NCBI RefSeq assembly: GCF_002127585.1 | Contig: NZ_NEGZ01000007.1 | Coordinates: forward strand, 84,020-139,649 | Source: Janthinobacterium sp. GW458P | GTDB taxonomy: Bacteria > Pseudomonadota > Gammaproteobacteria > Burkholderiales > Burkholderiaceae_D | DNA: 55,630 nucleotides | Direction of reading: 5' to 3' | Shown: positions 27,608-37,037 of the stretch, piece after piece | Layout of the letters: each line of letters begins with the position of its first letter | Numbering within the stretch: the stretch's first letter is position 1 | The notes under the pieces: generated by a model | Database searches by the model: none | The model's input: only the letters and a program-made list of their open reading frames with translations | Told to the model about the DNA's origin: nothing | Translations under genes and position numbers: made by a program

Positions 27608-29092
27608 ATGCATACAAAATCCATCAAACAGCTGTCCACGCTTTTGCAGAACAAGGAAATTTCCGCCGTTGCACTGGCGACGCATTTCCTCGACCGCATC
27701 GAGGCGGACAACTCGAACGCCTTCCTGCACGTCGACCGTGCCCTGACCCTGGCGCAAGCTGCCGCAGCGGATGCGCGCATCGCCGCCGGCACGGCCACGC
27801 CGTTGACGGGCGTGCCGATCGCCCACAAGGACTTGTTCGTGACGAAAGGCTGGCGCACGACGGCCGGCTCGAAAATGCTGGCCAACTACGCCAGCCCGTT
27901 TGACGCCACCGTGGTGGAAAAATTCCAGGCGGCCGGCATGGTCACTTTGGGCAAGGTCAATTGCGATGAATTCGCCATGGGTTCCGGCAACGAGAACTCG
28001 GCCTTCGGCGCCGTACAGAACCCATGGGACAAGACGGCCGTGCCGGGCGGCTCGTCCGGCGGCTCGGCCGCCGCCGTGGCGGCCGGCCTGACGCCGGCGG
28101 CCACCGGCACCGATACGGGCGGCTCGATCCGCCAGCCGGCCGCTTTTTGCGGCATCTCCGGCATCAAGCCGACCTACGGACGCGTGTCGCGCTTCGGCAT
28201 GATCGCCTTTGCCTCGTCGCTGGACCAGGGCGGCCCGATGGCCCGCTCGGCGGAAGACTGCGCCCTGCTGCTCACCGCCATGGCCGGCTTCGACGAGCGT
28301 GATTCGACCAGCCTGTCGCCGGAACAGGGCGGCGTGGCGGAAGATTTTTCGCGCGACCTGGATCACCCCCTGACGGGCTTGCGCATCGGCGTGCCGCGCG
28401 AGTACTTCGGCGAGGGTCTGGCCAAGGACGTGGAAGCGGCCGTGCGCGACGCGCTGGCGCAGTATGAAAAGCTGGGCGCCACCCTGGTCGATATCTCGCT
28501 GCCGAATACGGCCCTGTCGATTCCCGCCTATTACATGATCGCGCCGGCCGAGGCGTCGTCGAACCTGTCGCGCTACGACGGCGTGCGCTACGGCCACCGC
28601 GCCGCCGAGTACAAGGACTTGCAGGACATGTACAAGAAGTCGCGCGCCCAGGGCTTCGGTCCGGAAGTGCAGCGCCGCATCATGGTCGGCACCTACGTGC
28701 TGTGCCACGGCTACTACGACGCCTACTACCTGAAGGCGCAGAAGATCCGCCGCCTGATCGCGCAGGATTTCGACGCCGTCCTGAATGGCCCGAACGCCGT
28801 CTGCGACGTCATCATGGGCCCCGTCGCGCCAACCGTCGCCTGGAACCTGGGCGACAAGACGGACGACCCGGTGGCAAACTACCTGGCCGACATCTACACC
28901 CTGTCGACCAGCCTGGCCGGCCTGCCCGGCATGTCGATCCCTTGCGGTTTCGGCGCAGGCGAGAAAAACGGCAAGCGCCCCGTCGGCCTGCAAATCATCG
29001 GCAATTATTTTGGCGAAGCGAAGCTGCTGAACGTGGCCCACCAGTTCCAGCAAGTGACGGACTGGCATACGCGCAGCCCTGCCGGCATCTAA
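27608..29092 (+). CDS. gatA: Asp/Glu-tRNA amidotransferase subunit A
   Basis: GatA hydrolyses glutamine and passes ammonia to GatB. The 494-residue amidase has the Ser-cisSer-Lys triad: Lys74 in PIAHKDLFV and the serines in [15 protein letters not shown] near residue 148, then [13 protein letters not shown]. Length is normal. A 52-base gap with a hairpin separates it from gatB. Confidence 0.97.
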   Translation: MHTKSIKQLSTLLQNKEISAVALATHFLDRIEADNSNAFLHVDRALTLAQAAAADARIAAGTATPLTGVPIAHKDLFVTKGWRTTAGSKMLANYASPFDATVVEKFQAAGMVTLGKVNCDEFAMGSGNENSAFGAVQNPWDKTAVPGGSSGGSAAAVAAGLTPAATGTDTGGSIRQPAAFCGISGIKPTYGRVSRFGMIAFASSLDQGGPMARSAEDCALLLTAMAGFDERDSTSLSPEQGGVAEDFSRDLDHPLTGLRIGVPREYFGEGLAKDVEAAVRDALAQYEKLGATLVDISLPNTALSIPAYYMIAPAEASSNLSRYDGVRYGHRAAEYKDLQDMYKKSRAQGFGPEVQRRIMVGTYVLCHGYYDAYYLKAQKIRRLIAQDFDAVLNGPNAVCDVIMGPVAPTVAWNLGDKTDDPVANYLADIYTLSTSLAGLPGMSIPCGFGAGEKNGKRPVGLQIIGNYFGEAKLLNVAHQFQQVTDWHTRSPAGI

Positions 29093-29102
29093 GAAAAAAT
29101 TT

Positions 29103-29120
29103 GCGCCGCCCAGGCGGCGC
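29103..29120 (+). other. Intercistronic hairpin gatA/gatB
   Basis: GCGCCGCC at 29103-29110 pairs with GGCGGCGC at 29113-29120 with almost no loop. It lacks a following T-run on the plus strand, so it is unlikely to end the transcript. It may mark mRNA processing or protect the upstream message. Confidence 0.5.
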
Positions 29121-29144
29121 CACCAAAAAATAAGCGAGAACACT

Positions 29145-30605
29145 ATGCAATGGGAAGTCGTCATCGGTCTTGAGAACCACGTGCAGCTCACGACCGAATC
29201 CAAAATTTTCAGCGGTTCGCCGATCAAGTACGGCGCCGACGCCAACACGCAGGCCAGCCCCGTCGATCTGGCGCTGCCCGGCGTGCTGCCCGTGATGAAC
29301 AAGCAAGCCGTCGACCGCGCCATCCGCTTCGGCCTGGCCGTGGGCGCCACCGTGGCGCCGCACTCGGTCTTCGCGCGTAAAAACTATTTTTATCCGGATT
29401 CGCCCAAGGGCTACCAGATCAGCCAGTTCGAGGACCCCGTCGTCATCGGCGGCGCCCTGACCTTCGGCTATGAAAAGGATGGCGAATTCGTCACCAAGAC
29501 GGTGAACCTGACACGCGCCCACCTGGAGGAAGACGCCGGCAAATCCCTGCACGAAGACTACGCGGGCATGAGCGGCATCGACTTGAACCGCGCCGGCACG
29601 CCGCTGCTGGAAATCGTCTCGGAGCCGGAAATCCGCAGCGCCGCCGAAGCCGTGGCCTACGCCAAGGCCCTGCACTCGCTGGTCATGTGGCTGGGCGTTT
29701 GCGACGGCAACATGCAGGAAGGCTCGTTCCGCTGCGACGTCAACGTCTCCGTGCGCCCCGTCGGCCAGAAGGAATTCGGCACGCGCTGCGAGATCAAGAA
29801 CCTGAACTCCTTCCGCTTCATCGAGGAAGCCGTGCACGTCGAAGTGCGCCGCCAGATCGAGCTGATCGAAGACGGCGGCAAGGTCGTGCAGGCCACGCGC
29901 CTGTACGATCCGGAGCGCAAGGAAACGCGCGAAATGCGCAGCAAGGAAGACGCACAGGATTACCGCTACTTCCCGGACCCGGACCTGCCGCCGCTGGTCA
30001 TCTCGCCCGAGTGGATCGCCACGGTCAAGGCCTCGATGCCGGAACTGCCGGCCGCCATGCGCGCCCGTTTCATCAGCGAATACGCGCTGCCGGACTACGA
30101 CGCGCTGGTGCTGACGCAGTCGAAAGCCATGGCCACCTATTTCGTCGCCGTGGTCGACAAGGCCGGCAAGGAAAACGCCAAGGCCGCCGCCAACTGGCTG
30201 ATGGGCGACGTATCGTCGACCCTGAACCGCGAAGGCGTGGACCTGGACGAGGCGCCTGTCTCTGCCGCGCAGCTGGCCGCCATGCTCAAACGCATCGCCG
30301 ATGGCACGATCTCGAACAAGGCGGCAAAAGAAGTCTTCGTTGGCATGTGGGAAGCGAAGTCAAACGACGAGCACCTGGTCGATACCATCATCGATGCCAA
30401 GGATCTGAGACAAATCTCGGACTCGGGCGCCCTGGAAGCCATCGTCGACGCAGTGCTGGCGGCCAACGCCAAGTCGGTGGAGCAGTATCGCGCCGGCAAG
30501 GAAGCGGCGATCAACGCGCTGATCGGCCAGTCCATGAAGGCCTCCAAAGGCAAGGCCGACCCGGCCCAGCTGACGGAACTGCTGAAAGCCAAGCTGGCGG
30601 GATAA
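29145..30605 (+). CDS. gatB: Asp/Glu-tRNA amidotransferase subunit B
   Basis: GatB activates the misacylated tRNA with ATP and amidates it. The 486-residue protein begins [13 protein letters not shown] and contains the core motifs [27 protein letters not shown] and [13 protein letters not shown], then the helical and YqeY-like C-terminal domain that contacts tRNA. Start and length are standard. It completes gatCAB and is followed by a strong terminator. The presence of gatCAB suggests indirect formation of Gln-tRNA or Asn-tRNA. Confidence 0.97.
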   Translation: MQWEVVIGLENHVQLTTESKIFSGSPIKYGADANTQASPVDLALPGVLPVMNKQAVDRAIRFGLAVGATVAPHSVFARKNYFYPDSPKGYQISQFEDPVVIGGALTFGYEKDGEFVTKTVNLTRAHLEEDAGKSLHEDYAGMSGIDLNRAGTPLLEIVSEPEIRSAAEAVAYAKALHSLVMWLGVCDGNMQEGSFRCDVNVSVRPVGQKEFGTRCEIKNLNSFRFIEEAVHVEVRRQIELIEDGGKVVQATRLYDPERKETREMRSKEDAQDYRYFPDPDLPPLVISPEWIATVKASMPELPAAMRARFISEYALPDYDALVLTQSKAMATYFVAVVDKAGKENAKAAANWLMGDVSSTLNREGVDLDEAPVSAAQLAAMLKRIADGTISNKAAKEVFVGMWEAKSNDEHLVDTIIDAKDLRQISDSGALEAIVDAVLAANAKSVEQYRAGKEAAINALIGQSMKASKGKADPAQLTELLKAKLAG

Positions 30606-30619
30606 TTTTCACTCGCCCC

Positions 30620-30648
30620 AAAAAAAGACGCTGCGGCGTCTTTTTTTT
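30620..30648. terminator. Intrinsic terminator after gatB
   Basis: GACGC at 30627-30631 pairs with GCGTC at 30636-30640 around TGCG. Seven A bases precede and eight T bases follow, so the stem extends by A-T pairs and works in both directions. It starts about 15 bases after the gatB stop. Confidence 0.9.
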
Positions 30649-30667
30649 CGTCTGAACGATCCGCGCA

Positions 30668-30683
30668 TAAACAAGTTTGTCTA
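30668..30683. promoter_or_regulatory. Operator-like palindrome 1 upstream of the BlaI-type gene
   Basis: TAAACA-AGTT-TGTCTA forms an imperfect palindrome of the pattern TAnACA-N4-TGTCTA. A second site of exactly this pattern lies 65 bases downstream. The position before a BlaI/CopY-type repressor gene suggests autoregulation. Known BlaI boxes use TACA/TGTA half-sites, which are similar but not identical. Confidence 0.5.
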
Positions 30684-30732
30684 GCTTTTATCCCTTGCCT
30701 GAAAGGCGTTTATACGCCACTGAAAATTAAAG

Positions 30733-30748
30733 TATACATTTTTGTCTA
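30733..30748. promoter_or_regulatory. Operator-like palindrome 2 upstream of the BlaI-type gene
   Basis: TATACA-TTTT-TGTCTA repeats the pattern of site 1, with centres 65 bases apart (about six helical turns). It ends 47 bases before the ATG of the regulator gene, where repressor binding would block transcription. A separate palindrome, GGCGT-TTAT-ACGCC, lies between the two at 30705-30718. Confidence 0.5.
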
Positions 30749-30795
30749 CAAGGTTTAATCTAGCCCTATTGAATTTCAGGCAAGAGGAAAACCGC

Positions 30796-31179
30796 ATGAC
30801 CAAGACGCACGACATCCCGAAACCGACGGCAGCCGAACTCGATCTGCTGCAGGCGCTGTGGCCGCTGGGCGCCGCCACGGCCAAGCAGGTGCACGAGGCG
30901 ATGGCGCTGGCCAAGCCGGCCATCACGTATGGCACGGTGCTGCGCCTGATGCAGATCATGCACGGCAAGGGCTTGCTGATCCGCGACGAAAGCCAGCGCT
31001 CACACGTGTATGCGCCGGCGCAGGCGCAGGACAGCCTGCAGACGAATTTGCTCAAGGAATTGATGCAGAAGGCTTTTGCCGGTTCGGCCAAGGCGCTGGT
31101 GCTGGCGGCGCTGCGCACGGGCGTGTCGCGCGCCGAACGCGAGGAAATCGAAAAAATGCTCAAGGACGATCTGTCATGA
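30796..31179 (+). CDS. BlaI/MecI/CopY family transcriptional repressor
   Basis: The 127-residue protein has the winged-helix domain of this family, with TAAELDLLQALWPLG, KPAITYGTVLRLMQIM (recognition helix region) and LLIRDESQRSHVYAPA, and a C-terminal dimerisation helix ending in EEIEKMLKDDLS. Such repressors are inactivated by proteolysis triggered by a partner M56 sensor. That partner is encoded immediately downstream with ATGA overlap. The start at 30796 follows AAGAGGAAAA; upstream ATG at 30742 lies inside operator 2 and is less likely. Confidence 0.9.
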   Translation: MTKTHDIPKPTAAELDLLQALWPLGAATAKQVHEAMALAKPAITYGTVLRLMQIMHGKGLLIRDESQRSHVYAPAQAQDSLQTNLLKELMQKAFAGSAKALVLAALRTGVSRAEREEIEKMLKDDLS

Positions 31180-32423
31180 GCGGCTTCGTGCCGGCACTGG
31201 GCTGGACCCTGCTGCACTTCCTGTGGCAAGGGCTGCTGATCGGCTGCGCCACGGCGCTGGCGTGGGGGGCCTTGCGCAATGCGCGTCCCGAGGCGCGCTA
31301 CGCCGTCGGTTGCGGCGCCCTGCTGGCCTGCCTGGCGTGGCCGGCGGCGGGCTTGTATCTGCGCCTGGCCGGGGCCGATGCCACGGGCGCGCTGTACTCC
31401 AGCGCCTTGCTGCCTGCCGCCCTGCTGGCGCCCGACAGCCTGCCCGACCTGGACTTGCTGCTGCGCGCCGTCGTCGGCGTGTGGGCCTTGTGCGCCGCCG
31501 TGCTGGCGGTGCGCATGGCGCTGGGCATGCTGTGGATAGCGCGCAGCGCCAGGAACACGGGCGCCACGCATGGACAGCTCCAGACAAGGCTGTCGCGCAT
31601 GGCGCACGATGCCTGCGTGGCGCGGCCCGTGCGGCTGCGCGTGCTCGACAACATCGCCAGTCCGCTCACGGCCGGCATCTGGCGTCCCATGGTACTGGTG
31701 CCTGCTGCACTGATCACCGGCATGCCGCCCCACCTGCTCGACGCGCTGCTGGCGCACGAACTGGCGCACATCCGGCGCCACGATTATCTGCTCAACCTGC
31801 TGCAAAACGCCATCGAGGCACTGCTGTTCTTCCACCCTGCCGTCTGGTGGATTTCACGCGGCGTGCGCCTTGAACGCGAACATATTGCAGATGATTTCGC
31901 AGCAAGACAACTGGGCGAACCGCGGCGTCTGGCTCTTGCACTCTCGGAACTGGAACGTCTCCAGTTCTCAACCCACCACCTGGCCCAGGCGGCCAACGGA
32001 GGAGATCTTATGTCACGTATCAAACGATTGCTGCGCCCCGCACCACAAGCGCTGAACTGGAAGGCGGCCGTGCCGCTGCTGGCACTGGCCGGCGCCTGCC
32101 TCGGCATCTACGGCCAGGCCGTCGCCGCCGACGGCGCGCCCGTGCCGGAGCGCCGCCCCGTCATCGACTTTGGCGTGTGCGGCAAACCGGTCTACCCGGC
32201 GGCATCGCTGCAGGCGAAGGAAGAGGGCACGGTCATCATGTCCTTCGACGTGAATGCCACCGGCAAGGTATTGGACTCAAGCGTGGTCAAAAGCAGCGGC
32301 CATCCAGCCCTCGACGAGGCGGCGCGCAGCGGCATTGCCAAGTGCACGTTCAAGCCGGCCCTGGCTGGCGGCAAGCCGGTCAGCGCCAGCGTCAAGGTGC
32401 AATATGTCTGGAGCCTGAACTAA
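31176..32423 (+). CDS. M56 family metallopeptidase sensor with TonB C-terminal domain
   Basis: The 415-residue membrane protein has several N-terminal helices (about 8-32, 45-63, 95-118), a cytoplasmic zinc-protease domain with HELAH at residues 194-198 and EREHIADD near 233-240, a further helix (about 285-306), and a periplasmic C-terminal domain with the TonB-C pattern (about 322-413, YPAASLQAKEEGTVIMSFDV). This is the BlaR1/MecR1 layout, but the penicillin-binding sensor is replaced by a TonB-C domain. The ligand is therefore probably not a beta-lactam. The start overlaps the repressor stop as ATGA. Confidence 0.9.
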   Translation: MSGFVPALGWTLLHFLWQGLLIGCATALAWGALRNARPEARYAVGCGALLACLAWPAAGLYLRLAGADATGALYSSALLPAALLAPDSLPDLDLLLRAVVGVWALCAAVLAVRMALGMLWIARSARNTGATHGQLQTRLSRMAHDACVARPVRLRVLDNIASPLTAGIWRPMVLVPAALITGMPPHLLDALLAHELAHIRRHDYLLNLLQNAIEALLFFHPAVWWISRGVRLEREHIADDFAARQLGEPRRLALALSELERLQFSTHHLAQAANGGDLMSRIKRLLRPAPQALNWKAAVPLLALAGACLGIYGQAVAADGAPVPERRPVIDFGVCGKPVYPAASLQAKEEGTVIMSFDVNATGKVLDSSVVKSSGHPALDEAARSGIAKCTFKPALAGGKPVSASVKVQYVWSLN

Positions 32424-32430
32424 TGTATCA

Positions 32431-32471
32431 GCGGCAGCATCGCAACAGCGGAGCTGCCGCCCGCTTGCGGG
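32431..32471 (+). other. Hairpins after the M56 gene
   Basis: GCGGCAGC at 32431-32438 pairs with GCTGCCGC at 32453-32460, and CCCGC-TT-GCGGG overlaps its end at 32460-32471. There is no T-run. They may act as a weak or Rho-dependent 3' end for the repressor-sensor transcript. Confidence 0.4.
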
Positions 32472-32509
32472 TATGATCATGGATTCATCCACGCACCTGT
32501 GAACACGCC

Positions 32510-33547
32510 ATGAACAAGATCAAAACCGGCCTCGTCGGCTACGGCTTTGCCGGCTCCACCTTCCACGCTCCCGTGCTGTCCGCCATTGATGCCCTGGAAC
32601 TGGCAGCCGTCGCCTCCAGCAAGCCGGAACTCGTGCACAAGGACTGGCCGCAAGCGACCGTGTACGCGGAACCCGCACAGCTGTTTGCCGATCCAGCCAT
32701 CGAACTGGTCGTCATCGCCGCTCCCAACGAGGCCCATTTCAGCCTGGCGCAAGCGGCCCTGCAGGCGGGCAAGCACGTGGTGGTCGACAAGCCCTTCACC
32801 ATTTCCAGCTTTGAAGCGCAGAGCCTGATCGCCCTGGCAAAAGAGCGCAAGCTGGTGCTCAGCGTGTACCACAACCGACGCTGGGATGGCGACTTCCTGA
32901 CCCTGAAAGCGCTGCTGGCGCAGGGCACCCTGGGGCGCATCGCCAGCGTCGAATCGCACTTCGACCGTTTCCGCCCCGAGATCCGCCAGCGCTGGCGCGA
33001 GTCCGGCGCACCGGGCGGCGGCTTGCTGTACGACCTGGGTCCGCACATGCTGGACCAGGCCATGCAGCTGTTCGGCAAGCCGGAAAAACTGTACGCCGAT
33101 ATCGTCCTGCAGCGCGATGGCGCGCAAGCCGTCGACTACATGCACATCGTTTTGCACTATGACCGCTTACGCGTGGTGCTGCAAGCAGGCTGTCTGGTGA
33201 AGGCGCCGACGGCGCGCTTCGCCGTGCATGGAGATAAAGGCAGTTTCGTGAAATTCGGCCTCGACCCGCAGGAAGACGCGCTGAAGGCGGGCGCCAGGCC
33301 GGGCCAGCCCGGCTGGGGCGTCGATCCCGTGCGCGGCGCGCTGCACCTGGGCACGCAGCCAGACGGCCATTTCGACCACCTGGCGATGCAGCCTGGCTGC
33401 TACCAGGATTTCTACCAGGGCATGGCCGACGCCATCCGCCACGGCGCAGCGGCACCCGTGGCTGCCGAGGATGCGGCAGCGACGATACGCCTGATCGAAC
33501 TGGCGCTGCAAAGCGCCGCCGAAGGGCGCGTGCTCGCGGTCAGCTGA
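32510..33547 (+). CDS. Gfo/Idh/MocA family oxidoreductase
   Basis: The 345-residue protein has an N-terminal Rossmann domain with GLVGYGFAGSTFHAP for NAD(P) and the family motif DKPFTISSFEAQSL with the conserved Glu-Lys-Pro equivalent Asp-Lys-Pro. The C-terminal sugar-binding domain carries GGGLLYDLGPHMLDQ. These enzymes oxidise or reduce sugars or related polyols; the family closest by memory is the E. coli YdgJ type. The substrate is not known. It stands as a single gene. Confidence 0.9.
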   Translation: MNKIKTGLVGYGFAGSTFHAPVLSAIDALELAAVASSKPELVHKDWPQATVYAEPAQLFADPAIELVVIAAPNEAHFSLAQAALQAGKHVVVDKPFTISSFEAQSLIALAKERKLVLSVYHNRRWDGDFLTLKALLAQGTLGRIASVESHFDRFRPEIRQRWRESGAPGGGLLYDLGPHMLDQAMQLFGKPEKLYADIVLQRDGAQAVDYMHIVLHYDRLRVVLQAGCLVKAPTARFAVHGDKGSFVKFGLDPQEDALKAGARPGQPGWGVDPVRGALHLGTQPDGHFDHLAMQPGCYQDFYQGMADAIRHGAAAPVAAEDAAATIRLIELALQSAAEGRVLAVS

Positions 33548-33566
33548 TCGGGCTGCCGTCGCTACA

Positions 33567-34031
33567 TCAAGGCCGGCCCTGGTTCGTTCCCGCCGGCCAG
33601 ACCAGCTCCACCTGCGCGGAACTGCCTGCCTTGACCTGCACCTTGCGTTCCAATGTCTTGCCGGCCAGGGTAGCGCGCAGGCTGTAGCTGCCCGGCGGCA
33701 GTTTCGCCAGCAGGAACGGTCCGCTAGCCGTCGTTTCCAGCACCGCAGCGCCCTTGGCGTCGCGTATTTCCAGCTTCACGTCGGAAGCAAATTCCGCCTT
33801 GCCCGCCGCCTGCACGGAAAACACGAGGCTCAAAGGCCAATGCCGGCTGGCGCTCTTGATGGCCGCCGACTCATCGAGGCCGATGCCGCCGCTCAGGTAT
33901 TCCACCGCCCCGCTCTTCTGCACAGGCGGCAGTGCGGCGTCGCTTTGCGCCTGCGCCGCACTTCCCAGCAACAGCCCGGCGGCCAGCATTGCCGCCGCCA
34001 GGGTCAAGGTACTGCATCTGTCTGGTGCCAT
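33567..34031 (-). CDS. Exported carboxypeptidase-regulatory-like protein
   Basis: The 154-residue precursor has a signal peptide cut near AAQA (residues 24-27). A conserved segment follows, then a beta-sandwich like the carboxypeptidase regulatory or PEGA fold: KLEIRDAKGAAVLETTASGPFLLAKLPPGSYSL motif at about 86-118. It probably binds or scaffolds in the periplasm. No catalytic residues are seen. It converges with the oxidoreductase gene with a 19-base gap. Confidence 0.7.
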   Translation of the reverse strand: MAPDRCSTLTLAAAMLAAGLLLGSAAQAQSDAALPPVQKSGAVEYLSGGIGLDESAAIKSASRHWPLSLVFSVQAAGKAEFASDVKLEIRDAKGAAVLETTASGPFLLAKLPPGSYSLRATLAGKTLERKVQVKAGSSAQVELVWPAGTNQGRP

Positions 34032-34090
34032 CTCACTCTCCTCGTGTCGGTTGAATCAAGATAGGAAGCGCAGCTTAGGCCAGTCTTAGG

Positions 34091-34282
34091 TTAGCGCCGG
34101 CGCATGGCCTCGGCGATCTTCTGGTCCGTCTTGAACTGGCTCAGCGCATACACGGCCCAGATCGTCGCCGGCAGCCAGCCGATCAAGGTGATTTGCAGGA
34201 TCAGGCAAATGATGCCGGCAATGGGGCGGCCGATCGTGAAAAAGGTCAGCCACGGCAGTAACAGGGCAATCAGCAAGCGCAT
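34091..34282 (-). CDS. YqaE/Pmp3 family small membrane protein
   Basis: The 63-residue protein has two hydrophobic helices and the signature LPWLTFFTIGRPIAGIICL followed by GWLPATIWAVYAL, typical of the stress-related Pmp3/YqaE (UPF0057) proteins. Those proteins help keep membrane potential under salt or cold stress in yeast and plants; the bacterial role is unclear. The start at 34282 follows AAGGAACG; longer open frame upstream is unlike the family. Confidence 0.88.
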   Translation of the reverse strand: MRLLIALLLPWLTFFTIGRPIAGIICLILQITLIGWLPATIWAVYALSQFKTDQKIAEAMRRR

Positions 34283-34357
34283 CGTTCGTTCCTTGAGTAT
34301 TCCCCTGTACCGCGGGGACCGGGCCGGCATGCGCCGGCGGTAAATGCAGTCAAACCG

Positions 34358-34363
34358 ATTATA
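34358..34363 (-). promoter_or_regulatory. Candidate -10 box for the YqaE-type gene
   Basis: TATAAT is read on the minus strand 76 bases before the gene. TTGACG lies upstream but only 12 bases away. A perfect hairpin, GCCGGC-ATGC-GCCGGC, at 34323-34338 falls in the predicted leader. Confidence 0.4.
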
Positions 34364-34377
34364 ACGATACCCGGCCG

Positions 34378-35253
34378 TCAAGCCTGCACGGGTGCCAGCA
34401 ATTTTTCCATCCAGGCCAGGATGGCGGCAAAGATCGCCTCGCGGTTCACTTCATTGAAATTCTCGTGATAGTTGGCCGGATAAAAATGATAGTCGAGCAA
34501 GCCATCGGGCACGCTGCGCAGCAGGCTCTCCGTGGCGCGGCTGTCGGCCAGCTTGTCGTCGCCCGCCACCGCGGCGAACAGGGGGAAACGCCAGTCCGAC
34601 AGGCCGCCCGCCAGTTCCTTTTGCGCCGACGTCAGCGCATGGGCGAAACGCACCGACGCCGCACTGGCGCGGATGCCGTCGCGCTCGTCCTGGAAATGGC
34701 GCGCGGTGATGGTTTGATCATGCGTGAGCAGCATGGTCAAGTTGCCCAATGGCACTTTCATCGTCGGGAAGCGCTGCGCCAGCCAGCCCGACAGCATCTG
34801 CAGCACCTTCGGCACGGGTATCGCATTCACGTAAAACGGCGATGAAATCACAAATCCCTTGATGGCCGGATCGCCCGCAAAGCGGCGCAGCCCCAGGTGG
34901 GTGGCGATCAGGCCGCCCATGGAGTGGCCCATGACGAAGATCGGCACGCCCGGATACGCCTGCTTGACCCAGGCGAGGAACAGCTCCTCGTCGTCGAGGA
35001 AGGCCTCGAACGAGGGGATGTCCACCTTGCGCTTGCCGTCGTGGCCCACCATATCGAAGCTGACGGTGGCGATGCCGTGCTGGCGGAAGGTCAGCGCCGG
35101 CGTGACGTAGTCGCCCGCATGCGCCATGCCGCCGTGGATCGCCAGGATCACGGCGCGTGGCTGTGGCGGCAGCTCCGGCTGCCAGATGTGGATGGGCCGC
35201 TCGACCTGGTCGCTGCACAGCAGGCTGGCCATCTTGTCTTCTGAAAAACGCAT
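34378..35253 (-). CDS. Alpha/beta hydrolase (monoacylglycerol-lipase-like)
   Basis: The 291-residue protein has an alpha/beta hydrolase fold with HGG oxyanion region (ILAIHGGMAHAGDY), nucleophile elbow GHSMGG (Ser111), a likely acid Asp in AAVAGDDKLAD and His in ANYHENFNE. This is the lysophospholipase/monoglyceride lipase (Hydrolase_4) type. The start at 35253 is chosen because AGGAG lies five bases before it; an ATG 15 bases upstream lacks one. The substrate is unknown. Confidence 0.88.
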   Translation of the reverse strand: MRFSEDKMASLLCSDQVERPIHIWQPELPPQPRAVILAIHGGMAHAGDYVTPALTFRQHGIATVSFDMVGHDGKRKVDIPSFEAFLDDEELFLAWVKQAYPGVPIFVMGHSMGGLIATHLGLRRFAGDPAIKGFVISSPFYVNAIPVPKVLQMLSGWLAQRFPTMKVPLGNLTMLLTHDQTITARHFQDERDGIRASAASVRFAHALTSAQKELAGGLSDWRFPLFAAVAGDDKLADSRATESLLRSVPDGLLDYHFYPANYHENFNEVNREAIFAAILAWMEKLLAPVQA

Positions 35254-35274
35254 CGCAACTCCTGTCATGCCCTG

Positions 35275-36168
35275 TCACGCCTTCAGATGATCGATCAACT
35301 GGCGCGCATACAGGGGTAATTCACTGAACTGGCGCACGCAGATTGTCAGGTTGCGTACCGACCAGGGATCCGATAATTCCAGGCAGCGCAGCGCCATCGA
35401 CTGCTGGCTGCGACGCGCCGCCGCCAGCGGCACCACGCTGATGCCCACGCCGCTGGCCACCATGCGGCAGACGGCATCGAAGCTGCGCAGGCGCACGCGC
35501 ACCTTCAACGGACGCCCCAGGCGCGCCGCATGCAGGCCCAGGTACTGCTGCATCGCGCTGTCGTCGGCCAGGCCGATGAAATCGTGATCGAGCACACTGG
35601 CGAAATCGACGGCGCCGTCCTGTCCGAGCGCGCGGTGATGCACGCCATCTGCCGCGGCGATGACCACCAGCCGGTCGGGGCGGAACAAAAACGTCTGCAA
35701 GCCGCGCATGTCGACCGAGTCGGAAACGATGCCCATGTCGGCCAGTCCTTCCGAGACGGCTTTGACGATATCGTAACTGAGACGCTCTTCCAGGTCGATG
35801 GTCAGGTTCGGATGGCGGTCGAGAAAAGCGCCCAGGGCCTCGGGCAGGAATTCGCTGAGCGCCGCCGTATTGCACAGCAGGCGCAACTGCCCTTTCAAGC
35901 CGCGCGTAAATTCGCCCAGTTCGCCGCGCATTTTCTCCATTTGCAGCAATACCAGGCGCGCGTGATGCAGCAGGGTCTGGCCCACGGGGGTCGGCTCGAC
36001 GCCGCGCCGGCCGCGCAGCAGCAAGGGCATGCCCAGCATCTCTTCCATGCCGCGCACGCGCGCACTGCTTGACGCCAGCGCCAGATGGCTGCGCGCGGCG
36101 CCCGCCGTCAGGCTCCCCGCCTCCACCACGTTGACGAACAGCTGCAAATCAACCAGATCAAAGCGCAT
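35275..36168 (-). CDS. LysR family transcriptional regulator
   Basis: The 297-residue protein has an N-terminal winged helix (FDLVDLQLFVNVVEAGSLT) and a LysR substrate-binding domain (about 90-290). The start at 36168 follows GGGGAG. It is divergent from a TSUP-family transporter gene with a 125-base gap, so the transporter is the likely target. The effector cannot be read from sequence; sulfur or organic anions would fit the transporter family. Confidence 0.92.
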   Translation of the reverse strand: MRFDLVDLQLFVNVVEAGSLTAGAARSHLALASSSARVRGMEEMLGMPLLLRGRRGVEPTPVGQTLLHHARLVLLQMEKMRGELGEFTRGLKGQLRLLCNTAALSEFLPEALGAFLDRHPNLTIDLEERLSYDIVKAVSEGLADMGIVSDSVDMRGLQTFLFRPDRLVVIAAADGVHHRALGQDGAVDFASVLDHDFIGLADDSAMQQYLGLHAARLGRPLKVRVRLRSFDAVCRMVASGVGISVVPLAAARRSQQSMALRCLELSDPWSVRNLTICVRQFSELPLYARQLIDHLKA

Positions 36169-36293
36169 AACGGCTCCCCTTTTCACCATCTTACCAGCCT
36201 TCGTATTTTACTGAGGCTGACTCAAAATAATCCACCTTGGCGAAATCCGCAAGCACGCGCAGAATCCACGCAAATCACTGTGGAATAGAAAAA

Positions 36294-37037
36294 ATGGAGA
36301 CGTCATTCCTGCTGGCTGTCGGCGCCAGCTTCCTCGTCGCTGGCTTCGTCAAGGGCGTAGTCGGATTGGGCCTGCCGACGGTAGCCATGGGCACGCTCAG
36401 CCTCGTCATGCCGCCCGTGCAGGCGGCAGCCCTCCTGATCGTGCCATCGATGGTGACGAACCTGTGGCAACTGGCGGCCGGCCCCGGCCTGCGCGCCCTG
36501 CTGCGGCGCCTGTGGCCCATGCTGGCCGCCGTCATGGCCGGCCCCCTGGCGGGCGGCGCGCTGCTGCCGAAGGACAGCGGCGCCTGGGCCGTCGTCGCGC
36601 TGGGCGCGGCGCTGATGGTATATGCGCTGGCGGGCCTATGCTCGCTGCAGCTGCGCGTGCCGGCGCGGCACGAAGCCTGGCTGGGGCCCGTGACGGGCGC
36701 CGCGACGGGACTGGTGACGGCCGCCACGGGCGTGTTCGTGATTCCCGCCGTACCGTATCTGCAGGGACTCGGGCTGGCGCGCGACACGCTGGTACAGGCG
36801 CTGGGCCTGGCCTTTACGGCATCGACCGTGGCGCTGGCGGCCAGCCTGGCCCTGCACGGCGACTTCAGTCCCGGCGCGGCCGGCGCTTCCGCGTATGCGC
36901 TGCTGCCGGCGCTGGCCGGCATGCTGGCCGGACAATGGCTGCGCGGACGCATCGCGCAACAGGTATTCAAGCGCTGCTTTTTTATCGGCCTGTTCGCCCT
37001 GGGCCTGCATGCGGCGGTCAAACCATGGCTGGGATGA
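36294..37037 (+). CDS. TSUP (TauE/SafE) family membrane transporter
   Basis: The 247-residue protein has about eight membrane helices with the family's repeated motifs: FVKGVVGLGLPTVAMGTLSL near residue 20 and TGAATGLVTAATGVFVIPAVPYLQ motif around 138-161. TSUP proteins move sulfite, sulfonates or other organosulfur anions. It is divergent from a LysR gene, and its stop overlaps the following small gene as ATGA. Substrate unknown. Confidence 0.88.
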   Translation: METSFLLAVGASFLVAGFVKGVVGLGLPTVAMGTLSLVMPPVQAAALLIVPSMVTNLWQLAAGPGLRALLRRLWPMLAAVMAGPLAGGALLPKDSGAWAVVALGAALMVYALAGLCSLQLRVPARHEAWLGPVTGAATGLVTAATGVFVIPAVPYLQGLGLARDTLVQALGLAFTASTVALAASLALHGDFSPGAAGASAYALLPALAGMLAGQWLRGRIAQQVFKRCFFIGLFALGLHAAVKPWLG

